A DNA stretch of 64,000 nt from Lineus longissimus (GCF_910592395.1 NC_088319.1:3286001-3350000); one strand, 5' to 3'. Numbered from the stretch's first letter, positions 34,301 through 44,340 are shown. The notes: generated from the sequence alone by a model not told the origin. Made by a program: numbers and translations.

Positions 34301-36330
34301 AATTCTAAGACGGTTCAGTTTACATTAAAATGGGAAAAAAATCTGTCGGCTCCCCAGAAAATAATGAATCACATCCTTTATAAAATAACCATCGCTTTGT
34401 AATTAAATATAATGGATAATCTTGTTATGTCGGCTGTCCTGAAAATATCATCTTGCGCATTAAGCGGAATTCTATATGATTCTGCCAGGAAATGCCATAC
34501 AAGGAACTCCAAATAATCACCAAGTCACCAATTTCAGACCGCTGCTATTCACAGCAATTAAAGATTTGGCCGGGTCTATTTGGCAAGCCGCTCGCCGAAC
34601 AGGCATCTTTTTGTATCCTGTTTGGAGAGCCGCTTGCCAAACAGCACTAAAAAGCCACCCTGTTCGGCCAGCCGGGCTTGCCAAACAGGTAAAAAATCTA
34701 CCCTGTTTGGCGAGCTGGAGACTTTACTTTAATATTAATGAGTTCGGCTCTCCATTTAGGACAAGAAAAAGTCGCTGTTTGGTAAGCCGGGCTTGCCAAA
34801 TAGTCACTTCCTAAAGATTTATCAAAGTGAACTCCATAGAAAATCCTGAAGGTATCGTGACTTCAGCATTTAAAAGGAAATCTCTCCTTTTACGTGTCTA
34901 ATCCTCTTGTTTCAGAAGTTTGTCACTTTGAATGGTACCTCGCTCACTGCAGTAGAACCTCTCTATTAAGGACACCCACGGGACTGACAAGTGCTGTCCT
35001 CAATAGAGAGGTGTCCTGATTAGAGAGGTTAAATTGAATGGAAAGGCCCAATTTGGGACCAAAACTAGTGTTCTTAATAGAGAGGGTGTCCTTAATAGAG
35101 AGGGTGTCCTTAATAGAGAGGGTGTCCTTAATAGAGAGGGTGTCCTTAATAGAGAGGGTGTCCTTAATAGAGAGGATGTCCTTAATAGAGAGGTGTCCAC
35201 TAAGGGAGGTTCTAATGTACTTCATGTTTTTATTTCAGCCATATGTCAATGTCGAAGTCGATTTCTCCGGTGCCTCATCACCCGCCGGAAGTGGTTACAT
35301 AGTGGAAAAAGTTCCCCTGGAGCCAGATATGCGAACCCGAAGCGCCCTCTATAGCGCAAGCGATAGATTTAAAGAAAAATACGGATATGACGTACCGGAT
35401 CCATTCGATTTTGAAGCATCTGATAGTGAAGTTTGTATGAATGCAGTCAGTAGCGTAGGAGGAGTGCGAAATACCAATACGCGGGTGTGGTCAATCACTA
35501 TCCTTGGGCGAGATAAAAAAGTAAGTTTGAAGGGGACCATTGGCAGGTGCTGGGGTTCAAATTGGTCATTTTCGGGTGAGTTATATACATGTATATATAA
35601 GTCCCTGGCTCTTGCCTTTTTTTAGTACAGACTGAGTTAAAAGGAACTACAAGCCTCATATTCTTCTAGTGTTGCGATCAATGTAATTTCTTTTGGCATC
35701 TACTTATATTTATGCAGCTAATCCTCCTACATCTTTTTGTACAACATACATGTACATGTACAGTCGTATTCCCTTACTTCAGGTTTATCTGAAACATGTT
35801 TGATACATTTTAAAGCGGAATGGGAATAACTAACTCTCCATATGGCCACCATTCCTATGAAGGCAAAGCTGTCCAGTTCCTCATTTCACCGACAGCACGG
35901 CGAATCATATGCCTGTCTTGTCTGAGAAATTTTCACGTCCAGAGTGGTCGTCAAGTTGTGCTCAGGCGGAGTGGTGAACACGCGAGCTTTCAACATCATA
36001 AGACAAATTATCCATCGGGGTCGAATCTGGGGAGCTTGGGGGCCACTCAACAGGATGATTCGATGCAATGAAAAGCTTTCGGAATAACTCTCTCAGACTA
36101 TATGTTACTGTCCTCCTTCTAATCTGTATTCGGGGCTCCGTCCTGACATTCAAGACGATACCGCGGACGATCATGCGCGCCTATATATTGTTGTCTGTTC
36201 AAAACGCTTTCTCTATTATTTCCAGGAACTAGTAACAAGTAGCTGTTTGCTGGAATTGGACCAGGATTACAGACTTCTACCGGGCTATACAGTGCGTCTA
36301 CAATATCAAACCAGCACCAAGACAAATTAA
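25377..36330 (+). CDS. secreted protein of unknown function, 289 residues (4 exons)
   Basis: Exons 25377-25673, 33044-33229, 35239-35520 and 36226-36330 all join in phase 0 and end in TAA. Donors are CAT|GTAAGT, CAA|GTGAGT and AAA|GTAAGT. Acceptors are CTCTTTCAG, TTTATTTCAG and TTATTTCCAG. The start is ATG 25377, or ATG 25383 with the better context. The N-terminus is a signal peptide (basic ARR, then VYFLVLCSFSGLSAS). Exon 1 continues as a helical Leu/Lys/Glu-rich segment. Exon 2 has an acidic DYNDDDEEDVV followed by a Pro/Phe-rich stretch. Exon 3 holds PYVNVEVDFSGASS and a Tyr/Asp-rich part. Only about three cysteines remain after the signal, so it is not a disulphide-rich module, and I recognise no family. 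The 7.4 kb first intron is packed with repeats and an antisense ORF. Secretion is well supported, function unknown. Confidence 0.7.
25716..26117 (+). other. open frame continuing from exon 1 after one TGA
   Basis: The reading frame of exon 1 of the secreted-protein gene is open from 25329 to 26117, apart from one TGA at 25713. Its last part (FMQLQNNDDNEEEEKTM, then SSLKRKRHSNI) is hydrophilic and could be an alternative terminal exon through a phase-0 acceptor CTGCAG|AAC near 26044. The phase-perfect exon at 33044 is the better choice, so this may be chance. Confidence 0.2.
26192..26340. repeat. repeat family with GTAGAGGTTTTTCAG, copy 2
   Basis: GGCACCCGTAGAGGTTTTTC near the left end is matched in reverse by GCCTCTACGGGGTGC at 32856-32872. 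Internal TTTTTCAG/CTCAAAAACC words match the other copies. It lies in intron 1 of the secreted-protein gene. Confidence 0.5.
26850..27816. mobile_element. 967-bp foldback element with minisatellite arms
   Basis: Long inverted arms, left 26850-27095 and right 27491-27816, start with TATGGCAAGC and end with GCTTGCCATA. Directly outside is a duplicated AGAGAC (26844-26849 and 27817-27822), a target-site duplication. Each arm is mostly tandem 21-mers: ATTGTCAACCTTGAATCAAA-type on the left (about 5 units) and ATTCAAGGTTGAACATATTT-type on the right (about 8 units). The arms also share TCACGTGACCATATTCAAGA near the loop. The 395-bp loop contains CGGACTTTCCCGAACCC twice (27117, 27139) and no coding frame. 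It sits in intron 1 of the secreted-protein gene. The design is that of FB/Mutator-like foldback elements. The class is inference. Confidence 0.85.
27906..28256 (-). CDS. secreted ORF with TIMP/NTR-like cysteine pattern
   Basis: An uninterrupted 116-codon minus-strand ORF. It starts with a signal peptide (IAPFLWLLVQVV) directly followed by CQCIQTHRNDPC. The pattern C-x-C-x3-H-x4-C right after cleavage is the hallmark opening of tissue inhibitors of metalloproteinases (CxCxPxHPQxxFC, where the first Cys chelates the protease zinc). The later order also fits: DVKFRIFSLYD, then GICAQPDISILAYKV, then KLCPHKWLKAL, like the TIMP block ending in Cys...Trp..Leu. About 20 residues of a TIMP N-domain (after the third Cys) are missing and no C-domain follows. 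It has six cysteines in total. It is antisense, within intron 1 of the plus-strand secreted-protein gene, and intronless, so it could be a retrocopy, a divergent NTR protein, or one exon of more (an internal donor-like CAG|GTAGTA lies in the signal region). Inhibitor activity is inference. Confidence 0.5.
   Translation of the reverse strand: MIAPFLWLLVQVVRCQCIQTHRNDPCTEGSLGPVGFEVTKYSVNTLSHLPDVKFRIFSLYDVQFDDGYCYILPKDLTGICAQPDISILAYKVTKKHGGNFNSVTPKLCPHKWLKAL
28340..29010 (-). mobile_element. non-LTR retrotransposon fragment: RNase H end, frameshifted
   Basis: Reading the minus strand downward from about 28860: TALQWIPGHCGTPGNE with KADQLAKEGS, the RNase H block around its last catalytic His/Asp. 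Then IYRLRTGHCGLRWHL, then in another frame AEYQCQTAVQTPDHILQDCP, and finally a GAAGAAGAAG tail at 28341-28362. At least two frameshifts and no upstream RT make it a dead 3' fragment. Confidence 0.8.
29690..30050 (+). mobile_element. CR1/L2-type LINE 3' end
   Basis: The frame YTPTRSLRSSDSLKLAVPRA then RRTIGDRSFSVAAPRLWNDL and PAFRKSLKTHLF to the TAA at 29920-29922 is the well-known C-terminal end of reverse transcriptases in CR1/L2/RTE-like elements of marine invertebrates. The 3' UTR contains GCGGCGCCATACAAATATCG and a TTATTATCATTATTA tail. 5'-truncated copy in intron 1 of the secreted-protein gene. Confidence 0.85.
30276..30550. mobile_element. 275-bp MITE with TTTGTCCAATAATT ends
   Basis: The left end TTTGTCCAATAATTCA, running on through AACTAGTTTTCAGTATCAAAAC, is mirrored by the reverse complement at 30505-30550 with a few mismatches. 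The inside is AT-rich and repeats AACCTAGTTTTC words. Single copy in this window. Confidence 0.75.
30551..32039. other. intronic, no further feature seen
   Basis: Part of intron 1 of the secreted-protein gene. The minus-strand open frame at 30791-31198 has no motif or splice support. Confidence 0.4.
32040..32110 (+). repeat. short repeat shared with 60843-60915
   Basis: TAGTCTAAATAAAGATTTTG and CCACGACTGGATCTCTTT occur in the same order at 60870-60911. Probably a fragment of an interspersed element of unknown type. Confidence 0.5.
32790..32872. repeat. repeat family with GTAGAGGTTTTTCAG, copy 3
   Basis: AATAAAGGTTTTTGAGGTTT at the left and AAGCCTCTACGGGGTGC at the right. The latter is the inverse of the end seen at 26205-26220. 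Confidence 0.45.
33267..33446. mobile_element. CTCTCTATTAAGGACAC foldback repeat, copy 1
   Basis: ACAGTAGAACCTCTCTATTA at the left is mirrored by CTTAATAGAGAGGTGTC...CACAGT at the right. Related copies at 34951-35216 and 38950-39126. It lies just past the donor of exon 2 of the secreted-protein gene. Non-coding. Confidence 0.75.
33930..34090 (+). repeat. 150-bp interspersed repeat, copy 1
   Basis: From TTTGCAGATTGTGCATGACA to CACTAGGACATCC it matches 63130-63283 nearly base for base. Blocks include GGCGGGACCAGGGCCTACTT and GATAGGCCACCGGTATTCAC. Family unknown. Confidence 0.8.
34568..34811 (-). mobile_element. TTTGGCAAGC hairpin element, intact copy
   Basis: Reverse-complement counterpart of 3834-4399 without the 320-bp insertion. 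It contains five or so copies of TTTGGCRAGC in both directions, each pair able to fold. It lies in intron 2 of the secreted-protein gene. Confidence 0.7.
34951..35216. mobile_element. CTCTCTATTAAGGACAC foldback repeat, copy 2 with minisatellite
   Basis: Same ends as 33267-33446 (AGTAGAACCTCTC / GGGAGGTTCTA). The right arm has been expanded into a tandem array of 18-mers at 35068-35193. It ends 22 bp before the acceptor of exon 3 of the secreted-protein gene, so its length could affect splicing. Confidence 0.8.
35068..35193 (+). repeat. 18-bp minisatellite, 7 units
   Basis: Seven consecutive copies of GTGTCCTTAATAGAGAGG, the first and last with one change each. Because 18 is a multiple of three it yields a long spurious Ser-Leu-Ile-Glu-Arg repeat frame, which is not a protein. 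Confidence 0.95.
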
Positions 36331-36828
36331 TGAGGAAGCGTGTCCTAACTCATGCGGTTGAATCACTACATTGGCGAGTCTTCCTTCACATCTGTTTAAC
36401 CGCACTTAATATACTGTACGCTTCTGAAATACCAACCAACCAGATAGCTTGTTAGAGAACTCGTTGTCTATACGAAGACTGCTACGAAATTTCTGATTGG
36501 TTCTGGCAATTTCTAAGTGGTTCTGTAATCGTTGTGGTCGTCGCTTCGATTTTAATGAGTAGCTGTCACTTCGTGTGTGGGAGACCCGTGGATGTGACGG
36601 GCTCAACCAAGGAAAGATCAGACAGGATCAGATATTTTCACATGTACATATACACTGCTGTACCCTAGCATATTAAAACCATTGATGTCCACTGACTTTA
36701 AGTTTCATTGTCGTTTTAAATGTTTTAGACCGCTCGGCGAAAACTGCGGAGCCATTGTCGGCCGATGTCTTCCAAGTTTGGCTTTTCTTAAATCCTAATC
36801 CTTCACGTCCTTAGGCATCTGCAAATCA

Positions 36829-36834
36829 AATAAA
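36829..36834 (+). terminator. candidate polyadenylation signal AATAAA
   Basis: First clear AATAAA after the stop codon of the secreted-protein gene, 500 bp downstream. Plausible 3' end. Confidence 0.35.
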
Positions 36835-37441
36835 CTAACCTTTTTTCATTGGGCTGTTTTTTTAATGGGCATTTTGAAAATGAAAATTGACACATCTGAC
36901 ATAATGCCTGAAGAGACACATGAGACAGATGATTCCATCAAAATCCACTCTGAAATAAGCGTTACAGAATGGAAATTGTCAAAATCATAGCACTACGTCA
37001 ATGCACACGAATACATACCTAATATTATCCCGAAACCATGATTACTGGGATGCTAAAATACTCTTTGGCCCCAAAACTAGATTTTTAGAAAAAACGGACT
37101 TTAATGAAATCGACCCGGTAGTTTTTGCACAGCGGGCCAAAAAGGACGTGAACATTTCCCTCTGAAGAAAGCCTGTCATGTACTTCCGTAATGTATACGT
37201 CTCATGATATCGTTGACGAGTTTAACAACCTGATACTAGCACATGTATTTCGTCCTAATTTCAAAATAATGATGATGATGCTGGCGAACACTCCCTGTTC
37301 TATTTTTCAGTCTGAGTACATTTTGAAGGAAACGATCGATTGTGACAATATTTGATACTGATTGACTGAGCATATGTCGGTTGGAAATCATTTAAGGGTA
37401 AAGCGAAACCTTGCCATTATTCTTTCAGAAACAGTCGTTAA

Positions 37442-37667
37442 GGTTTGACCATAGGCGCAACCATTTCGGCTAGAACTCTAAATCATAAAGTTATTAAATC
37501 TCTTAAAAAAGGAAGTGAACGCTCATTTCAAGGGTGGAAGTCTGTTCTTTGCTTTACAGAGAACAGCCTCCCAGGTTTCAAATTGGCATTCACATCATTT
37601 TCAATAAGTTCTAATTGCTTTGGGATCTCAAGTTCTAGCAAAAAATGGTGGTACCTATGGTCAACCC
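37442..37667. mobile_element. GGGTTGACCA MITE, copy 2
   Basis: Left end GGTTTGACCATAGGCGCAAC and right end GTACCTATGGTCAACC are inverted repeats about 30 bp long with mismatches, continuing as GCTAGAACT / AGTTCTAGC. Same family as 24334-24685. Another MITE follows directly (37682). Confidence 0.75.
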
Positions 37668-37681
37668 TATGAACCAGAAAT

Positions 37682-38068
37682 TTTGTTTCCGCATTTACAC
37701 CAACGACTTGGCGTACTGTAGTGTAGGCCCTATACTCTGCTCTCATGCTCTGGGTGCACTTTTCTCGGCGCTAAAACATGATCAAAATCGCCGTTGATCA
37801 CATTAAATGCAGTTCCTTTGTTTGACAGATATGTTCTAAAGTATTCTTCAATGAATATGTCACCTTGAATTTGATATGTAGCGTGGAAAATAGGCTTTTC
37901 GCTTATCCATGTAATCGTTTATCGACTTACGAAGATCAGCCGGAATCCTCGTAAGAACGAGACGAAAGTACCATCGACGATTTCGCCGGGGATGACGTAG
38001 CACCAAAAATCGATGACGTCAAACACAAATCGTAATCGTAATCGTAATCGTAAGCGATGCGAAAACTC
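37682..38068 (+). mobile_element. ATCGTA-ended MITE, copy 1 (internally deleted)
   Basis: Aligns with 47181-47803: blocks TTTTCTCGGCG, GAACGAGACGAAAGT, CGACGATTT and the terminal (ATCGTA)n at 38028-38053 followed by GCGAAAACTC. It is shorter than the other copy and its left end is diverged. Confidence 0.65.
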
Positions 38069-38949
38069 GCTACTACCGGCCACTAACGTAAACCCATACG
38101 AAACTGACCTGACAACTGCCAGCTTCCTACCTTCTAGCTTGGGGCAGAACACGTAGGGGTAATTCGATATAAATGATGTTCGATAAATGAAGAATTCAAG
38201 GCTCAGCGGAATTATCACGGTACAAATGGTTCCGTCATAAACCACACGCGACTTCCGGTAATAGACAGACTGGTTGTTATCAAAAAGGATACATGCTGTC
38301 ACGTGACATTTTGATCACTTTCAGTCGTGGGAGTGCAGAGCTTTGATGGAGACAAATTGCTTAGTACAAGAGGGATAATTGGCGACATTTCATTCACATA
38401 AAATTTTATTCGTCTTGTGCGACTAAATTTGTACTTGGATTCAACTATTGGTGAAAGGTGACGGTCATGGTTTCCGGTTAAAGCTATATGTATTGTGGAC
38501 AATATTGTCAAACGCTGAGAAGAAAGAAAAGTGAAACGTACGAACGATGTATGAACAGTTTTCGTGATTGATAAATTAATCTAAGTCCCTGATTTCAACA
38601 TAGCGGTTTCTCGATTTGGCTTTTGGTTTTCTTAAACTACACTTGACCCCAGCGGGTATTTTAGTAATCATGGGTATTTCAGTAATCATTTTCCTAACTG
38701 TCCACAGTATGGGATGAACATTTCAAGATACATGTATAGTCTGTGGCTGCATTGGTAAAAAGGACAGTCATATCATAATGAACCTAAGAAAGAAAAAATT
38801 TACATTTCACTGGTTTCAAAAATAACAAATAACAACAAAAGCCTGTCCCTCTTTCATTTACTATTTCTGGCAACATTACTGATACAAATTCTGGCGGCTC
38901 ACAAACCTAATGACTTAGTGGGAACTTCATTTGTTCATGGGTTTATACA

Positions 38950-39126
38950 TTAGAACCTCTCTATTAAGGACACCCTTGGGATTGACAAGTAATGTCCTTG
39001 ATAGAGAGGTGCCCTGATTAGAGAGATCAAATTGAATGGAAACAACCACTTTGGGACGAAAACTAATGTCATTATATTAGTAGAAAGGTTGTCCTTAATA
39101 GAGAGGTGTCCGCTAAGGGAGCACTG
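38950..39126. mobile_element. CTCTCTATTAAGGACAC foldback repeat, copy 3
   Basis: TTAGAACCTCTCTATTAAGG at the left and CCTTAATAGAGAGGTGTCC at the right, with the same middle block (ATTGAATGGAAAC) as the other copies. Confidence 0.75.
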
Positions 39127-39480
39127 TTTGTTCAGAAACCACCCTGAGTCAATAATACAAAGACATTTTTTTTTGGTTATTGGATGAACAATAACCCACT
39201 GTTGTTGGGTTAATATCGCACCATATCATCCACCCACGACTTCGTAATTTTGTATGGCTATAAAATTCTATGTCATGTCGTCTTATTTTGCTCAATGCTT
39301 AGTCTCTCACTATCTTATCTCGTCTGAGGTGACACAACAAAAAGGCAGTCGGAAATTAATGTGCCACAGAAAATTTAATTTTTGTTTTGGGGTGTGACTT
39401 GAAAAAAGAGAGATTACCTCAATTTGTAAACCGTAAAATTTTGCGCTTAATTTTTTCGATGCAATTCGCAAAACTCTCTT

Positions 39481-39715
39481 TTACGGTGGCTGGGAAAGGC
39501 CACGCATTACACAATTTTTTAGTTTTCCTGCAAGCAAATTTATCATTTTCCCGACATTTTACTTCCGTTTTCCTGACTTTTTACTTCTGTTTTCACAAGG
39601 AGCAGGAAAACGGAAGTGAAATGTCGAGAAAACGAAAAATTTGTTAACAGAAAGACGAAATAAAGTCAGAAAAACGAAAAAATTGTGTAATGCGTGGCCA
39701 TTCCCAGCCACCGTA
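39481..39715. mobile_element. 235-bp MITE with long inverted ends
   Basis: TACGGTGGCTGGGAA at both ends in inverted orientation, extending with one mismatch through GGCCACGCATTACACAATTT for about 40 bp. TA at both outer edges suggests a TA target site. Inside are diverged inverted words around ACGGAAGTGAAATGTCG. Non-coding. Confidence 0.85.
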
Positions 39716-40488
39716 CAAATTGTAGTTGATCCATTCATAAAAATTCTCCTGACTTGATCTATTATCTGCAAGTTGTTGTACTACTACTATATAAGGGCTT
39801 AAAGATGTTTTCTCAGAAATAAATTCTTTAAGCAGATAACGACATAACATAGGAGTAATCTTGAGAATCTGGTGAAAATAATGACACGAATTCGACTCCG
39901 CCAGCTCATGAATGGACATCATGTTTCTGTTGCCGAATGCTGGACTGAATGAATATGTACTTTGATCGGGAACTTATGAATTCATAGGTGACGGGCGCAG
40001 AAGTTGATTTCGAACACCAGCGATGTACTCTTAAAATCTATGATTTCGACTCGTGTGCAGCCCCGTAACTTCATCGTCCAATGACTGTCATTACAGGGCG
40101 CCATTTCGTTTCACATACTCTACGATTTGTAGAGAATCACTGATGCGTGAGGATACCAGTATCATACCAATCGAGCCCGCCCCGAATTAACTAATAAAAT
40201 CTGCAAAATAGTACCGTATATAACTCTTTTGTGTCCCGGGTGAAATTTTCTGTGTAGATATTTTGGGGACTGAGTCGATGGCAAAAATTTGTTGTTTCGG
40301 ATATCATCTCGCGGCTGTGCCTCATTCGAGACCTCACGGCGTGATGGATATCTGTGTTGGCAGAGAGAATATCCTTCGATTTGACTGGAGAATGTTACAG
40401 ATATGATACCAGTGATTGTCCTGGTGAGACGAAGCGAATGCCATCTAATAGGAAGGAGGGAAATAGCAACATGGTTTGGCTTATGTTT
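39716..40488. other. no gene seen
   Basis: No ORF with splice signals and no repeat recognised. Confidence 0.4.
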
Positions 40489-40659
40489 ATTGACGCGCTA
40501 CCTGTGAATAAGTCGAGCGTTGGTCGCGTGTAATATTATTTACGCGAAACATAGCGAGATAAGTGCGTCACTGGTGCGTCATTGGCGCGCAACTTGGCGC
40601 GTAACTCGGCGCGTCACTGACGCGAAGCAGGGCGGAGGTCAATTGTGATTTGGACTGTA
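40489..40659. mobile_element. Mariner-type MITE, left end missing
   Basis: Matches 3226-3377 from ATTGACGCRCTACC to the terminal TTGTGATTTGGACTGTA. The left inverted repeat is absent, so it is a truncated copy. Confidence 0.75.
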
Positions 40660-40929
40660 CTGTTTGCCGTCATCGTATATCCTGAGCCATTCGATGTCCA
40701 GCCTCATGCGTTGACGATGGTGCCTAACACACACAAGTACGTACACGTCAAAGATAACCATTAAAATTTAATGTCAAGTATGGTAAATTTGATTGTACTT
40801 ACTTACTTAGTCCTCTTCGTCCCTGTTGGTGGGGCATAATACCTTGATTGTACAATGTCCTATAAACAACACCGAAGTACATGTATCTATGTTGTATATT
40901 CATGTTCATAAACTGTAACATCGCCAAAT

Positions 40930-41080
40930 TTTCGCACTTCTTTCATTTGCAATTCGCCAAAATTGCTGAGAAAAATTAAAAATTTCATGATTTTACTTGG
41001 CGGATTACGAAATTTCTTTCGATTTTTCCCAGTCAAAATACTTCATCGCGATTTGAATGTTTGCAAATACGCAAGCACAA
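40930..41080 (+). repeat. AT-rich repeat with GGCGGATTACGAAATTTC
   Basis: Counterpart of 19990-20200. Words TTTGCAATTCGCCAAAATTG and GCGGATTACGAAATTTCTTT recur there in similar order. Confidence 0.45.
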
Positions 41081-42125
41081 AACCCCGTACAAATTTTGCG
41101 GTTTACAGCAATCCATACTCGACAAATAAATTTATTTTAGACCACATTCTTGACTTTGTCTCAATCTTCAAGAGGGGCATGTGCAACATCCTCGAATACC
41201 TTTTCAGACGTTTGCTCTTCCGCTCGCAGACGTTACTGAACCAAACTCGCACAGTGCCGACGGAAATTGAAAAAAATCTGACACCGGAATTAATCAATTG
41301 CCGCCATCTTGGATATCGGCATCCTGAGAATCAGGTGTTGATAATTCTATCCTACGTCATATACTGCGTCACCAGTTCTGACTGTAAGTCTTATTCAGGC
41401 CGAATTCGTGCTACTTTCTCTCATAAAACTTTTTATTTTATCTACACATAACAAAATGTGATCTTTATAAATAAAACCTGACACTTTCTGGTGGGCTTTG
41501 AGGTGATTTTATGGAGAACTATAAATGAAGCGTTAGGCAGCAATCATTTCCGCGGGCTTAGTGGTGATGCAGTAGCCTCTTTGCAAATCAAAAAATTCCT
41601 TCCTTTTCTATATCCGCGGTACTGCTTTTCAAGATGGTGGCAACTCCATGAAGATGACGACTGAAGGGCGATAGAACCCAGAACCGACCTTGTATTCAGG
41701 TCCTGATTGCGATTTAATTCACAAACACCACTTTACACATTAAGTGTCCTGGATACGAGGTCTCCAGGAGACCTGCTGCCGTAGAGCGACCGCTGAACAA
41801 GAGAACAGACTAACGACTACGGTTGAAAATGAAGACGGAAGGCCAGGGTAGGCCTACTATGTGATCTGAAATAATTGGTATATTCAACTTACGTACATGT
41901 AGATCAAATGTGGTGACTCGGAAGATTGGCCATAACAGAGACAGAGTCAGTGCCCATTGCTTGAGTACTCAAAAGTTGAGCCACGAGTCCAGAGTCTAGT
42001 ATGATTACGGAGGCTTTTTAATTAAAGAATTGACGAGGCCAGGAAATGAGGACGACTGTCAGCTGCTTCCCTCTAGTAAAGACATTCGGTTATCCAGCTG
42101 CGCTTACTTTAGCAATTTTATTACC

Positions 42126-42427
42126 TTAAAGGGACAAATTGGGCGTGGGGTTTACCTGGCCAGAAGGATAATACCTCTGATTGACACCATGCGCCGCCAC
42201 TTGCACACCAATGCTGATTTATAATAATGATTTTCGCCAGTGTTTCGAGGCAGTTTTTGACATGGCTTGTGAATATCAGCCAGGCCTATGGTCACTCTCA
42301 ATTCTATTTCATTGTTTATTGCAGTTCATAGATTTTTCAGTGATCCTGTTTGATGACGTTGCGGTCCTGTTGGAAGCAATTTTTGTTTAAAAAACCAACA
42401 TATCTCATGCCCAAGTTGTCCCTTTAA
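42126..42427. mobile_element. TTAA-flanked MITE, copy 3
   Basis: Ends TTAAAGGGACAAATTGGG and CCCAAGTTGTCCCTTTAA. Aligns throughout with 10169-10472 (CACCATGCGCCGCCAC and TGGCTTGTGAAT blocks). Confidence 0.85.
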
Positions 42428-42657
42428 CACCGAACTGATGATTATTATTTTGGTAATGCCACGGTCGTTACCTCCTCCAATGAACATAGTACTTATCTTC
42501 AGCAAGAGTAGAAACTGTTGGTCCAATGTTTGTTGTGAAAGTTATGAGAAATGGGATCAATATCAGTCGGTAGTCAAGAGCACTTGACAGCCAGTGTAGC
42601 TAGCTATGAAAATAGACTAGTCGCCGCCAATATATTTGTGGTTTCTATGTAGACTGC

Positions 42658-42899
42658 GGCTATTCTTACGACGATCCCTAATGCATTTTACATACAAACT
42701 ACTGGTTATTCTTACGACGATCATTTTCACCTTTTTGGGCCTTAATCCTAACCCTGACGCTCACCCTGACCCTAACACTTACTCCTAGCGCCAACCCTAA
42801 CCCTAACCCTTCCTTTACACTAGTCTTATCTCCCTACATCCTCAGTTTAATTTCTGAAATCGCATAAATCCTAAGTTACGACTAGTCGTAAGAATAGCC
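42658..42899. mobile_element. MITE with telomere-like repeats inside
   Basis: GGCTATTCTTACGAC (42658-42672) and its exact reverse complement (42885-42899) bound 242 bp. A further GGTTATTCTTACGACGATC copy lies at 42704-42722. The middle (about 42748-42812) is a run of degenerate CCCTAA/CCTGAC units, including CCCTAACCCTAACCCT. The inverted ends argue for a transposon-borne repeat, not a true interstitial telomere. Confidence 0.75.
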
Positions 42900-44300
42900 A
42901 CTTTGTTCTATGTATTTGATAGCGAACAGCACGAGCTAGTCAAAAAGGATGATTTGCTGAACAACAGGTAGCCTATGATATAGTATACATAACACTTGTG
43001 AACGTACATGTAAGTGTGTTTATATACGTTTCGTTGATGTTTCCGCAGCAGTTAATTAAAAACGAAATAATAATATTCTCCTTGACGCTCGCTCTCGACT
43101 CAATAATATTTCGTTGAAATTAATAATATGAAAGTCTTTTGGTAAAAAAACGGGGTACGAATTTATGATACAGCTGAATGTTTAAGTTTGCTCATTGCGT
43201 CCTCTGCATTTAGTCATAAATCAACCAGTAAGTAGTCGTGGTTCGGAAACGATGCAGTTCACTTTAAAAAATGACTTTATATAGAACGTTCCTTTTGCTT
43301 CGTTTCTTCCATCAACTTCAGAGAATTGGGGTCTAAAAACACACTTTGCCGAGGGAAAAGAACTTTTACAAGGAGCCCTACTTTAACGAGTGTTTTAATT
43401 ATAGTGCATGGGCTTTAGGTGATTCCATCCGATGGGGAGATCAATAGCTCCAACAGCGGGAACCCGACCACGCGCTACCAACGCCCCTCTCAATTCAACG
43501 TACCGCTACTTAATGTTGCGGGGTATAGATTTTTACTTTATACATGGAATATATACCAACACGTTCTCCGATATTTCATATAGACACACACCCAAACGCT
43601 CATACGGAACAAGTTTATGAACAGTTTCAAGTCGCTTTGAAAGTTTGAAAGAGGTCGGCGCCATCGCTCTAATTAGGCAGACACATGTTCAAGTCGTAGA
43701 TGGTCATTAGAGTTATCAGAAACATACCCAAGATCAACCCATTCAGCATTTAAAACCCACGCAAATTTTAGGAGCGAAAGCTAAAATTCCTTATTCGGAT
43801 TTTCAGTGTAGAGCCGATATAGATTTTCTTATGGGAATAATAGCAGAGTGTTATCAGAGAGAGATATCTGCTTTTGTCGGCATATGTTCAGCTGTGTTCC
43901 GTCGTGGACATCATTTTGATGACTAGCCTAGCATTTGGATTTGTTTTGGAATATTCGAGATTTTCAATTCGTTGCTTTGTGAATAGACGAGATCTCGTTG
44001 TGATAGACTATATAGATTTTCCTGATCTGTTCTTAGTGTAAAGTAGAGGAATACTGAGGTCGTGGATTTTTATTCATGCACTTCACCACCCAACCACTTC
44101 TTCCTGAGCAGAAGACGCAGACACTCCATAAGGAAATCTACGATTCCGAGATGGACAATACTCTGCAACAAGTGTAAGACCACAAATGAAACGGAGTTGT
44201 ACTTAAGTCAGTTCAGCGGACATGATATTGTTTGAACAATTTGAACATCGTAGCAGACAGAGATTTATCATTCATCGAAAACTAAAGGGTAAACCCGACA
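42900..44300. other. no gene seen
   Basis: Upstream region of the Gln-rich gene. AT-rich, with a small inverted pair around AACGAAATAAT / AATATTTCGTT (43060-43116). No coding signal. Confidence 0.4.
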
Positions 44301-44309
44301 CGAGTCGTG

Positions 44310-44340
44310 TATATATAAAGGGGTCGTTGTCTACAGTTTA
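44310..44340 (+). promoter_or_regulatory. TATA-type core promoter
   Basis: TATATATAAAGGGG (44310-44323) is a strong TATA box, followed about 23-25 bases later by CTACAGTTT, an acceptable initiator. It lies about 0.95 kb upstream of ATG 45277 of the Gln/Gly/Pro-rich gene, on the same strand. The leader would contain several upstream ATGs, so an intron in the 5' UTR is possible. Confidence 0.45.

Noticed and set aside
35038-35625. Long plus-strand frame with repeated Ser-Leu-Ile-Glu-Arg
   Set aside because: Translation of the 18-bp minisatellite (35068-35193) joined to the true exon 3. The repeat is intronic, as the TTTATTTCAG acceptor lies after it.
42748-42812. True interstitial telomere
   Set aside because: The repeats are degenerate and lie between perfect inverted ends of a short element, so transposition explains them better.
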